Source of the DNA: JACCZX01 sp963829995
GTDB lineage: Bacteria; Pseudomonadota; Gammaproteobacteria; Burkholderiales; Burkholderiaceae_F
Assembly: GCA_963829995.1 (NCBI GenBank)
Contig: CAWHKW010000009.1
Span: 1 to 64,000 of the forward strand
Length of the DNA stretch: 64,000 nt
Direction of reading: 5' to 3'
In this document: positions 1 through 9,016 of the stretch, piece by piece
Layout of the letters: every line of letters begins with the position of its first letter
Position numbering within the stretch: position 1 is the stretch's first letter
The notes under the pieces: generated by a model
Database searches by the model: none
What the model was told of the DNA's origin: nothing
The model's input: the letters and a program-made list of their open reading frames with translations, nothing else
Position numbers and translations under genes: made by a program

Positions 1-46
1 GCCGCACTGTCGCGCGCGGCTTCAGCAGGCCGCTGCATCGCGCCCG

Positions 47-1210
47 TTACTCCGTCGTAAAAAATCCCTTCATTTTGTCGACGAAGCTCTTTGATCGCGG
101 CGAGTGCTTTTCCCCACCTTCAGTCAACGACGCATCGAACTCCCGCAGCAGCTTCTTCTGCTTGTCGGTCAAGCGCACAGGAGTCTCGACGACGATATGG
201 CAGTAGAGGTCGCCAGGGTAACTCGCACGCACGCCTTTGATGCCCTTGCCGCGCAAGCGAAACGTTTTGCCGGTCTGCGTGCCTTCGGTGACGTTGATGC
301 TCGCTTTACCGCCGAGCGTCGGCACTTCGATTTCGCCACCTAGCGTGGCCGCAGGAAATCCGATCGGCACTTCGCAGTGCAGGTCGTCGCCATCACGCTG
401 GAATACGTCGTGCGGCTTGATGTGAATCTCGACATACAAATCGCCGGGCGGTCCGCCGTTCATGCCGGGCTCGCCCTTGCCGCTTAAGCGAATGCGCTGC
501 CCTTCGTCGATGCCGGACGGGATGCTGACCTCGAGCACCTTGTTCTGCTTGATGCGGCCGGCGCCCTGACAGTTGGTGCACGGGTCGGGAATGACTTTGC
601 CGGAGCCGCGGCACGTGGGGCAGGTTTGTTGAATCGAAAAAAATCCTTGCGACATGCGCACGTTGCCGGAGCCGTTGCATGTACCGCACGTCTTGCTGCT
701 CGTGCCGGGCTTCGCACCTGCGCCCTTGCACACGTCGCACGTTTCCCAACTCGGAACTCGAATGTCGGTTGCATAGCCATCGGCCGCTTGTTCCAGCGTC
801 AGGTCCATGCTGTAGCGCAGGTCCGCGCCACGATAGACGGCTCGGCCGCCGGCCCTGCCCGCCGCGCCGGCGCCAAAAATGTCGCCAAAAATGTCGCCGA
901 ACGCGTCGGCGAAGCCGCCGAACCCTTCGGCACCCGCGCCGCGGCCGAAGCCCCCGCCCATGTTCGGATCAACGCCCGCATGGCCGAAGCGGTCGTACGC
1001 CGCTTTCTTCTGCGGGTCAGACAGCATCTCGTACGCTTCCTTCGCCTCTTTGAACTTGTCTTCCGAGGCTTTCGCTGATTTTTCGTCACCCTTGCTCTGA
1101 TTGCGATCAGGGTGATGCTTCATCGCCAGCTTGCGATAAGCCTTTTTGATGTCATCTTCCGAGGCGTCTTTACCGAGCCCCAGAACATCGTAGTAATCCC
1201 GCTTCGCCAT
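47..1210 (-). CDS. dnaJ: Chaperone protein DnaJ (Hsp40)
   Basis: Co-chaperone that stimulates DnaK ATPase and delivers unfolded substrates in the cytoplasm. The 387-residue product has the normal DnaJ length. The J-domain is at residues 1-75 with the HPD motif at 33-35, followed by a Gly/Phe-rich linker (about 78-125), four zinc-binding CxxCxGxG repeats (CDVCKGAG, CGTCNGSG, CPTCRGSG, CTNCQGAG; about 155-215) and the C-terminal substrate domain. It is the last gene of grpE-dnaK-dnaJ, 126 bases behind dnaK. Hairpins in that gap may reduce its expression relative to dnaK. Confidence 0.98.
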   Translation of the reverse strand: MAKRDYYDVLGLGKDASEDDIKKAYRKLAMKHHPDRNQSKGDEKSAKASEDKFKEAKEAYEMLSDPQKKAAYDRFGHAGVDPNMGGGFGRGAGAEGFGGFADAFGDIFGDIFGAGAAGRAGGRAVYRGADLRYSMDLTLEQAADGYATDIRVPSWETCDVCKGAGAKPGTSSKTCGTCNGSGNVRMSQGFFSIQQTCPTCRGSGKVIPDPCTNCQGAGRIKQNKVLEVSIPSGIDEGQRIRLSGKGEPGMNGGPPGDLYVEIHIKPHDVFQRDGDDLHCEVPIGFPAATLGGEIEVPTLGGKASINVTEGTQTGKTFRLRGKGIKGVRASYPGDLYCHIVVETPVRLTDKQKKLLREFDASLTEGGEKHSPRSKSFVDKMKGFFTTE

Positions 1211-1274
1211 TGCCCCTCAATTCCAAATGCAAAAGCCATAACGCAAATCTACAAGGCAAACCCACAACGCAAAA

Positions 1275-1336
1275 CGCCGAGTTAAGCGGCGACTCTGTCG
1301 TCCGCTTGAACTCGGCGAGTCAAACGCGGATAAAAA

Positions 1337-1348
<12 letters not shown>
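1275..1348 (-). terminator. Tandem hairpins between dnaK and dnaJ
   Basis: On the mRNA (minus) strand two stem-loops follow each other. The first pairs 1338-1348 with 1322-1332 (11 bp, loop of five bases) and includes the last codons and stop of dnaK. The second pairs 1302-1317 with 1275-1289 (about 15 bp with one bulge) and is followed by TTTT. The T tract is short, so this may be a partial terminator, an RNA processing site or a stability element that sets the dnaK:dnaJ ratio. The structures were read directly; the role is inferred. Confidence 0.5.
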
Positions 1349-3271
<1,923 letters not shown>

Positions 3272-3334
3272 TTTTTATGTCCTCAAGTGCTGATGTCTTT
3301 ACTTGCTACCGATGTAGGGTAAATCTGATCAAGT

Positions 3335-3886
3335 TCAAGCCTGCGCTACGGTAACCAGAGCGGGCCGCAGCACACGGTCGGCAATCAGCCAGCCTTTTTG
3401 CAGCACCGACGCCACGTGATTCGGCGCCACGCCGTCAGCCGGCACCACTGAAATCGCCTGGTGAAAGTGCGGATCGAACTTTTCGCCAAGCGGATCTATT
3501 TCCTTCAGATTGCCCTTGGCAAACGCGGCCTTCAGTTGGCGCAGCGTGAGATCGATCCCTTCGCGCATCGCCTGGGGCGTTGCGTCTTCGATCTGGAGTG
3601 CTTTTTCCAGCGAATCCACGACCGGCACCAAGCTTTCGGCAAACGATTCGATCGCAAACTTGTACGCCTTCGCCACATCTTCCTGCGCGCGGCGGCGGAT
3701 GTTTTCCGCCTCGGCCTTGGCGCGCAGAAACTGGTCTTGATACTGCTCGGCGCGCGCAATCGCCTGCTGCAACTCCTGCTCGCCATCGACCACGGTCGCC
3801 GCGTCTGCGGCTTCGCCGTTCGCTGCTCCACTTTCGAGCGCTTCGTTGGCTGCATCTTTGCCCGGAAATGGGTCCGGATCGTGCAT
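3335..3886 (-). CDS. grpE: Nucleotide exchange factor GrpE
   Basis: GrpE releases ADP from DnaK. The 183-residue product has the expected architecture: an acidic, low-complexity N-terminus (1-40), a long coiled coil (about 40-100, AIARAEQYQDQFLRAKAEAE) and the C-terminal beta domain with the family signature around LGEKFDPHFHQAIS. It is the first gene of grpE-dnaK-dnaJ. The order grpE before dnaK is usual in betaproteobacteria. A heat-shock-type promoter lies 40-68 bases upstream of its start. Confidence 0.97.
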   Translation of the reverse strand: MHDPDPFPGKDAANEALESGAANGEAADAATVVDGEQELQQAIARAEQYQDQFLRAKAEAENIRRRAQEDVAKAYKFAIESFAESLVPVVDSLEKALQIEDATPQAMREGIDLTLRQLKAAFAKGNLKEIDPLGEKFDPHFHQAISVVPADGVAPNHVASVLQKGWLIADRVLRPALVTVAQA

Positions 3887-3925
3887 CAGTCCTCCAAAAA
3901 TCTGTTTCTACTCAACGAGTTAAAA

Positions 3926-3954
3926 GATGTTGGGCCAGCGGTTGGCATTTCAAG
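3926..3954 (-). promoter_or_regulatory. Sigma-32 (RpoH)-type promoter of grpE-dnaK-dnaJ
   Basis: Read on the minus strand: -35 element CTTGAA (3949-3954), a 14-base spacer, then CCCAACAT beginning at 3934 as the -10 element. The known RpoH consensus is CTTGAA, 13-15 bases, CCCCATnT, so the -35 box is perfect and the -10 box near-perfect. The transcription start would fall near 3919, leaving about 32 bases of leader before the grpE start. This fits RpoH control of the operon. Confidence 0.75.
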
Positions 3955-4060
3955 CTGAAGGCAACAGATTTAGTTCCGAAAGATATAGGCCGACCGCCTT
4001 CGCCGGAACATGGGATCGGATGACCTATGCGTCAATCGGTGCTGCCCGCTACAAATCGGC

Positions 4061-4426
4061 ATGGAACCCGGACCGATGACCTCTCCGAACGCGCGCAGAA
4101 GCGCAGCGGCTCTCGATGCGGCCGCGCGCGATACGTTCACCGCGCAGACGCCGCTGGTGGTTATCGGGCTGGCGGCGATTGGAATGATCTTCCTGATCAA
4201 CTCGCATGCGCGTCCCACCCCGCCACGCGAAAAAGCCGTCGTTTATTCGTGCTCGGAATGCGGCACCGTGGTGGCGGTTCGCCGTGCCGCAGAGTCATAT
4301 GTGGTTGAAATTCAGATGCTGGACGGCTCGCTGCGCGCCATCCCGCAACTGGCCGCGCAGTTCAACGTCGGCGATATCGTGCGCGTGAACGGTGGCGCGC
4401 TGACGCTGCGATCGGCCCGCTCTTAA
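4061..4426 (+). CDS. Small membrane-anchored protein resembling the tail of SlyB-like glycine-zipper proteins
   Basis: The 121-residue product has one hydrophobic segment at about residues 25-42 (PLVVIGLAAIGMIFLIN), a CSEC pair just after it, and a C-terminal half ending VGDIVRVNGGALTLR. The CxxCGTV start and the DGS...VGDxVRVxGG ending resemble SlyB/PcpY-like envelope proteins of betaproteobacteria, but the glycine-zipper block normally between them is absent. It is divergent from grpE. A second in-frame ATG at 4076 is an equally good start. The role is unknown; an inner-membrane protein with its C-terminus in the periplasm is likely. Confidence 0.6.
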   Translation: MEPGPMTSPNARRSAAALDAAARDTFTAQTPLVVIGLAAIGMIFLINSHARPTPPREKAVVYSCSECGTVVAVRRAAESYVVEIQMLDGSLRAIPQLAAQFNVGDIVRVNGGALTLRSARS

Positions 4427-4442
4427 GCGTCAATCGACCTCG

Positions 4443-5609
4443 TCAGTTCTTTGCACCCAACCGCCGCGCCCGTTCGCGGCTTTTTTGTCCTTCGGCCTGG
4501 CGCGCTTCGGCATCTTTCAGCGATGTCGAGGCCAATAGCCAACCTTGCATCTGCTGTTGGGCAAGGTCGGCGAGCGCCGCAATGAAGGCTGGCGCGTCAT
4601 TCAGGCACGCGATGTAGTGAAACTGCCTTCCGCCTGCTGACAGAAACTCTTTCTTGCCCTCGATCGCTATTTCCTCCAACGTTTCGAGGCAATCGGTCGC
4701 AAATCCGGGGCAAACGACGTCGACACGTGCGCAGCCTTTGGCGGCGAGCTGGCGCAGCGTCTGCGCGGTGTACGGCTGTAACCATTCGGCGCGGCCGAAG
4801 CGAGACTGGAAGGTAACCACATATTCGCCATCTTGGAGTCCTAACGACTCTGCCAGCAAGCGGCCGGTCTTCTGACACTCGCAGTGGTAAGGGTCCCCCA
4901 GGTCCAGCGTTCGCTTGGGTACGCCATGAAAACTGATGACGAGCCGGTCCCCTTTTTCGAGCCGGCCGCACCGGGTCCAATGATCGAGCACCGATTGTTT
5001 GAGCGCGTCGATGTAGCCGGCATGGTCGTGAAAGTGCCTTACCCACCGCATCTCGGGCATGTTTCGACTCGTTCTTAGCTGATCGGCGACGGCATCGAAG
5101 ACCGAGGCGGTGGTCGTCGCCGAATACTGCGGATACATGGGCAGCACCAGTACGCGCTCCACATTTTTCTTTCGCAGCGCGTCGAATGCTGAAGCGATCG
5201 ACGGCTCGCCATAGCGCATCGCCAACTCGACCTCGACGTCAAGCCCGCGCTGGCCCAGATAGCCGCGCAACAACAGCGCCTGCTGACGGCTGTTGACCAT
5301 CAGCGGCGAGCCATCATCGGTCCAGATCGCCGCGTACTTAGCCGCCGTCTTGCGTGGCCGCAGCGGTAGCACGAGCCCGTACAGGATTGGCCACCAGATG
5401 ACGCGCGGAATTTCCACCACGCGCGGATCACTCAAAAACTCACGCAAAAATCGCCGCACGGCGCGGGCGTCAGGTGCGGCCGGTGTACCCAGATTGACGA
5501 GCAGCACCGCGGTCCGGCTCAACGAGCCGTGCACAAACACGGGTTCCGGCGAAAACGGCATCGTTCGAATGTCTTTTGCGTCGATTGACGCAACGTACAG
5601 GCGACGCAT
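4443..5609 (-). CDS. hemH: Ferrochelatase
   Basis: Inserts Fe2+ into protoporphyrin IX, the last step of protoheme synthesis. The 388-residue product matches the family along its length: TAVLLVNLGTPAAP near the N-terminus, the LPMYPQYSATTTAS segment, the catalytic-histidine region VISFHGVPKRTLDLGDPYHCEC, and FQSRFGRAEWLQPYT. The C-terminal 30 residues are an Arg/Ala-rich extension. The first ATG (5609) adds 16 residues before MPFSPEP (ATG at 5561); neither has a strong ribosome-binding site at ideal distance. It converges with the small membrane gene and diverges from the DUF6502-like gene. Confidence 0.97.
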   Translation of the reverse strand: MRRLYVASIDAKDIRTMPFSPEPVFVHGSLSRTAVLLVNLGTPAAPDARAVRRFLREFLSDPRVVEIPRVIWWPILYGLVLPLRPRKTAAKYAAIWTDDGSPLMVNSRQQALLLRGYLGQRGLDVEVELAMRYGEPSIASAFDALRKKNVERVLVLPMYPQYSATTTASVFDAVADQLRTSRNMPEMRWVRHFHDHAGYIDALKQSVLDHWTRCGRLEKGDRLVISFHGVPKRTLDLGDPYHCECQKTGRLLAESLGLQDGEYVVTFQSRFGRAEWLQPYTAQTLRQLAAKGCARVDVVCPGFATDCLETLEEIAIEGKKEFLSAGGRQFHYIACLNDAPAFIAALADLAQQQMQGWLLASTSLKDAEARQAEGQKSRERARRLGAKN

Positions 5610-5674
5610 TCTAAGGAGTCAACGCTTTGCCTCCATAAAACGTAACTACGGCCCGCCACCAGGAGTCGCTTGAA

Positions 5675-6565
5675 GTGAGCGCCAAGAAGACTCGCGACGC
5701 AAGTCGCTCCGATGTGCTGCTGGATCAAACCGTGGCGATGCTGGCGCCGCTAATCAGGGTGCTGGCTGCGCAAGGCGTGACTTACCCGCAACTCGCCGTC
5801 GCGCTGAAACCGGCGTTCCTGCGCGCGGCGCGCGCCGAACTTGCACAGTCCGGCAAGCGCATCAACGATTCTGCAATCAGCATCGTGTCGGGCGTGCATC
5901 GAAAGGATGTCCGCGCCCTCAGTTCCCAGAGCGGCACCACGCACGAACGGGAACCGTTGCAGTCACTGGCCGACGAAGTCGCCAATCGATGGGTGAACGA
6001 TCCAGACTACCTTGGTCAGGACGGTTTGCCTCTTGCCCTGCCAGTGCGCACCGGGAGCGCGCAGAGTGAGCCGTCGTTCGAACGACTGTCGCAATCCGTG
6101 ACGCGCGATTTTCACAGTCGCGCAGTGCTGGACGAGCTGGTGCGACTAGGTCGCATCGAAATCCGCGACGACATAGCGCGCCTTGATCAGCAACGCGCCA
6201 TCGCGGACCGCAGCTTCGTTCTGACAATGGACTACATCGCGCGCAACGTGCACGATCACCTGGCAGCAATCGAGGGCAACTTCAGTGCAGCACAGACGGT
6301 CGGCGGCGGCTTGCCCCACCTGGAGCACAGCGCCGCCGCAGAAAACCTTAGCCCCGAGTCGATCCAGACGCTGCAGGAATTGGCGCGCCGCGTCCTGGAG
6401 TCGTCGAAACGGCGCATCAGCGCTCTGACCGAAAAGTGCGTTGAACGTGATAGCCAGCACCCAGGCAGTCAGGCACTGCGAATGCGTTTGGGAATGTACT
6501 TCTACTCGGAACCTGAGTCGCCGCTGATCGGCGGCGATGTCGTGCCGACAGCGGACAAGGAGTGA
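5675..6565 (+). CDS. DUF6502-like protein of unknown function
   Basis: A 296-residue soluble protein starting at GTG (5675) with AGGAG ten bases upstream. The N-terminal part (LLDQTVAMLAPLIRVLAAQGVTYPQLAVALKPAFLRAA) and the following SGVHRKDVRAL segment look like a helix-turn-helix-type fold, and recall the DUF6502 family, in which such proteins are annotated only as hypothetical. The C-terminal half is helical and contains LARRVLESSKRRISALTEKCV. No signal peptide or membrane segment was seen. It sits between hemH (divergent) and the palindromic elements ahead of hrcA. DNA binding is an inference from the fold impression only. Confidence 0.7.
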   Translation: MSAKKTRDASRSDVLLDQTVAMLAPLIRVLAAQGVTYPQLAVALKPAFLRAARAELAQSGKRINDSAISIVSGVHRKDVRALSSQSGTTHEREPLQSLADEVANRWVNDPDYLGQDGLPLALPVRTGSAQSEPSFERLSQSVTRDFHSRAVLDELVRLGRIEIRDDIARLDQQRAIADRSFVLTMDYIARNVHDHLAAIEGNFSAAQTVGGGLPHLEHSAAAENLSPESIQTLQELARRVLESSKRRISALTEKCVERDSQHPGSQALRMRLGMYFYSEPESPLIGGDVVPTADKE

Positions 6566-6586
6566 CAACACCGACAACGTCGCGGC

Positions 6587-6766
6587 GCGCAAGCGTTGGG
6601 CGGAGCTGGCCTGCCTGGGCGTCGGGCACTGAAGTGCCAACCACTGCGGTACTCACAACGCCGGCGCGAAATAAGGCTAAAGCGTTATTTCGCTTAACTG
6701 CCCCGGCGTTGCTCCGTTCCTCGGGCGACGCCCCGAAGGCAGGCCAGCTCCGCCCAACGCTTGCGC
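6587..6766. repeat. Palindromic element A (structured intergenic repeat)
   Basis: A 180-base element bounded by a perfect 30-base inverted repeat (6587-6616 and 6737-6766). Inside are a small hairpin GGCACT/AGTGCC (6625-6638), a 9-bp pair CAACGCCGG/CCGGCGTTG (6656-6664 with 6703-6711) and an inner 9-bp stem (6666-6674 with 6685-6693) closing the loop GGCTAAAGCG. The central 105 bases recur in reverse orientation as element B, but the outer arms differ in sequence. It lies between the converging DUF6502-like gene and hrcA. It could be a REP-like element, a bidirectional terminator or the source of a structured RNA. Confidence 0.8.
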
Positions 6767-6828
6767 TTGAGGCAGTCTCACTTGTTGTGGGGAAGGAAAA
6801 AAACACCTCGTGCGAGGCGGTGTCGCGA

Positions 6829-7007
6829 CAGCAGCGGCTGGCGCAGCTGCGCCGCCTTTGAGTCGTCGCCCGAGGAGCGGAGCAACGCCGGGGCCGTTAA
6901 GCAAAAAAGCGCTTTAGCCCTTTTTTGCGCCGGCGTTGTGAGTACCGCAGTGGTTGGCACTTTAGTGCCCGACGACGTAGGCGGCGCAGCTGCGCCAGCC
7001 GCTGCTG
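6829..7007. repeat. Palindromic element B (inverted partner of element A)
   Basis: A 179-base element bounded by a perfect 29-base inverted repeat (6829-6857 and 6979-7007). Read on the minus strand its core matches element A almost base for base. It has the same GGCACT/AGTGCC hairpin (6956-6969), the same CAACGCCGG/CCGGCGTTG pair (6883-6891 with 6930-6938) and the inner stem 6901-6909 with 6920-6928 around the same loop. The inner stem differs from A at three base pairs, all compensated. It ends 16 bases from the hrcA stop. The spacer between A and B (6767-6828) contains a run of purines and no gene. Confidence 0.8.
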
Positions 7008-7022
7008 CTACGAGCTCTCAAA

Positions 7023-8039
7023 TTACGTCTGCGACAACGCGTTAGAAAGCAACTTCGCAGTGATATCGACGATCGGAATCACGCGCTCGTAGGCCATCCG
7101 CGTCGGGCCGATCACACCGAGGGTGCCGACGACTTTGCCGTCGACCTCATACGGTGCTACCACCATGCTCAGGTCATCCAAAGGCACGGTTTGCGATTCG
7201 CCGCCGATGTAAATCTGAACGCCGTGCGCGCCGATCGATACGTCGAGCAATTGAATCAGCCGCGTCTTGTGATCGAACAGATCGAACATGCGTCGCAGCT
7301 TCGCCATGTCGGTCGCGAGGTCGCTTAGTCCCAGCAGATTGCGCTCACCCGAGATCACGACCGGCTCGGATTCCGCCGCCGCATCGCTGCCGGCCTGCAC
7401 CGCCGCCTGCAGCAGTTGCGTAATGTCCGCGCCGAGCTGCCGCAGCTCGCTATGCAAACGCGTGCGCGCATCGTTGAACGACAGGCCGGCGTAGTGCTCG
7501 TTCAGAATGTTTGCCGCTTCCACCAATTGCGACTGCGAGTACGCAGCGTCGGTCATCAACACCCGGTTCTGCACGTCACCTTCGGGCGTGACGATAATCA
7601 GAAGCACGCGACGCTCGGAAAGGCGAACGAATTCGACGTGCTTGAAGCTCGAAGCGCGGCGCGGCGTCAGCACGACGCCGGCAAACTGTGAAAGGCTCGA
7701 GAGCAGCTGCGCGGCCGATTGCATCGCGCGCGCCGGGTCGCCGATCTGCAACTGGCCCTGCATGATCTGCGTCTGCTGCTGCTCGAGCGGCATCACCGTC
7801 AGCAGCGAATCGACGAACAAGCGGTAGCCACGCGGAGTCGGCACGCGGCCAGCCGAAGTGTGCGGGCTGGCAACGAACCCCATCTCTTCCAGGTCGGCCA
7901 TCACGTTGCGGATCGTCGCCGGCGACAGCTCCAGCCCCGAGATGCGCGACAGCGCGCGCGAGCCGACCGGCTGGCCTTCGGCGATATAGCGCTCGATCAG
8001 CGTTTTCAGTAGTTGGCGCGCTCTATCGTCCAGCATCAT
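7023..8039 (-). CDS. hrcA: Heat-inducible transcription repressor HrcA
   Basis: Repressor that binds CIRCE operators, classically in front of groESL. It has an N-terminal winged helix (RARQLLKTLIERYIAEGQPVGSRALS and ELSPATIRNVMADLEEMGFVASPHTSAGRVPT) and the C-terminal GAF-like HrcA domain (MTDAAYSQSQLVEAANILNEHYAG). The chosen start (8039) has GGGG about 5-8 bases upstream; in-frame TTG at 8054 and ATG at 8048 are alternatives. The product is about 338 residues. It is divergent from nadK. No CIRCE repeat was found next to hrcA, grpE or dnaK here, so its targets are probably elsewhere. Confidence 0.95.
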   Translation of the reverse strand: MMLDDRARQLLKTLIERYIAEGQPVGSRALSRISGLELSPATIRNVMADLEEMGFVASPHTSAGRVPTPRGYRLFVDSLLTVMPLEQQQTQIMQGQLQIGDPARAMQSAAQLLSSLSQFAGVVLTPRRASSFKHVEFVRLSERRVLLIIVTPEGDVQNRVLMTDAAYSQSQLVEAANILNEHYAGLSFNDARTRLHSELRQLGADITQLLQAAVQAGSDAAAESEPVVISGERNLLGLSDLATDMAKLRRMFDLFDHKTRLIQLLDVSIGAHGVQIYIGGESQTVPLDDLSMVVAPYEVDGKVVGTLGVIGPTRMAYERVIPIVDITAKLLSNALSQT

Positions 8040-8110
8040 CGACCCCATCGACAAAGTGTACGCAACGTGTCGCGCCGCTCTTGCTCACAAGTGTCCTGCA
8101 TAATCGATTC

Positions 8111-9004
8111 ATGTCCCGGCCGTTCAGTAACGTTGCCCTCTTTGGCAAGCCACGCGCGGAAAATATCCGTGAACCGCTGCTGGCGATCGCGCGAATTGTC
8201 GAGTCTGCCGGGGCCAAGGTGCTGTTCGATGCCGCCACCCGCGAGCATGTCCAGCTCGACGAGTATGGGGGACATAGCGTGCACGCGATCGGCAAACAAG
8301 CCGACGTGGCGATCGTTCTCGGCGGCGATGGCACGATGCTGGGCATCGCACGCGAGCTGGCTCCCCATCAGGTGCCCTTGATCGGCATCAATCACGGCCG
8401 GCTTGGGTTCATGACCGATGTCTCGCTCGATCAAATGGCCGATGCGCTGGTGCCGATGCTGCGCGGCGCGTACGAGACTGACCGGCGCGTGCTCCTCGAC
8501 GGCGAAGTGCGGCGCGGCGGCAAGGCCACCTTTCATGCGGCTGCGCTGAACGACATCGTCGTATCGCGTGGCGTCACCGGTGGCATGGTCGAGTACACCG
8601 TACGGGTGGACGGCGCCACGATGTACAACCAGCGTGCTGACGCCGTCATCGTGGCCACGCCGACCGGTTCGACCGCATACGCGCTGTCGGCCGACGGTCC
8701 GATCCTGTATCCGTCGTTGGCCGGCTTGCTGCTGGTACCGGTCGCCCCGCAAACGCTTTCGAACCGGCCGATCGTGCTTAACGACGATGTGGTGATCGAG
8801 ATCGAAATCACCGACGAGCGCGACGCGATGGCGCACTTCGACATGCAGTCTTACGAGCAGCTCGCTTCGGGGGATATTGTGCGTATTAAGCGCAGCACAC
8901 ACGCGGCCACCCTGCTGCATCCGGTCGGCTACAACTTTTTTGCCACGCTGCGCCAGAAACTGCACTGGAGCGTGATGCCGAGCGAACCGCATTCGCGAGC
9001 TTAG
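8111..9004 (+). CDS. nadK: NAD kinase
   Basis: Phosphorylates NAD+ to NADP+ in the cytoplasm. The 297-residue product has the nucleotide-binding GGDG motif at 71-74 (VLGGDGTMLGIAREL), GINHGRLGFMTDV, the NDIVVSRG segment and the conserved TPTGSTAYALSADGPIL loop. The ATG at 8111 was preferred because an upstream in-frame TTG (8081) would add ten unconserved residues. It is divergent from hrcA and 12 bases upstream of recN. nadK-recN pairing is common in proteobacteria. Confidence 0.97.
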   Translation: MSRPFSNVALFGKPRAENIREPLLAIARIVESAGAKVLFDAATREHVQLDEYGGHSVHAIGKQADVAIVLGGDGTMLGIARELAPHQVPLIGINHGRLGFMTDVSLDQMADALVPMLRGAYETDRRVLLDGEVRRGGKATFHAAALNDIVVSRGVTGGMVEYTVRVDGATMYNQRADAVIVATPTGSTAYALSADGPILYPSLAGLLLVPVAPQTLSNRPIVLNDDVVIEIEITDERDAMAHFDMQSYEQLASGDIVRIKRSTHAATLLHPVGYNFFATLRQKLHWSVMPSEPHSRA

Positions 9005-9016
9005 GTCGCTCGAATC

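Noticed and set aside
6562..6960. Small proteins encoded by the two palindromic elements (similar peptides in A and B, PTTAVLTTPA and LTAPALLRSSGD)
   Set aside because: The similarity follows from the shared nucleotide core. Differences between copies are compensatory in the stems rather than synonymous, so structure is the better explanation.
8040..8110. CIRCE operator next to hrcA
   Set aside because: No TTAGCACTC/GAGTGCTAA inverted repeat was seen here or near grpE/dnaK.
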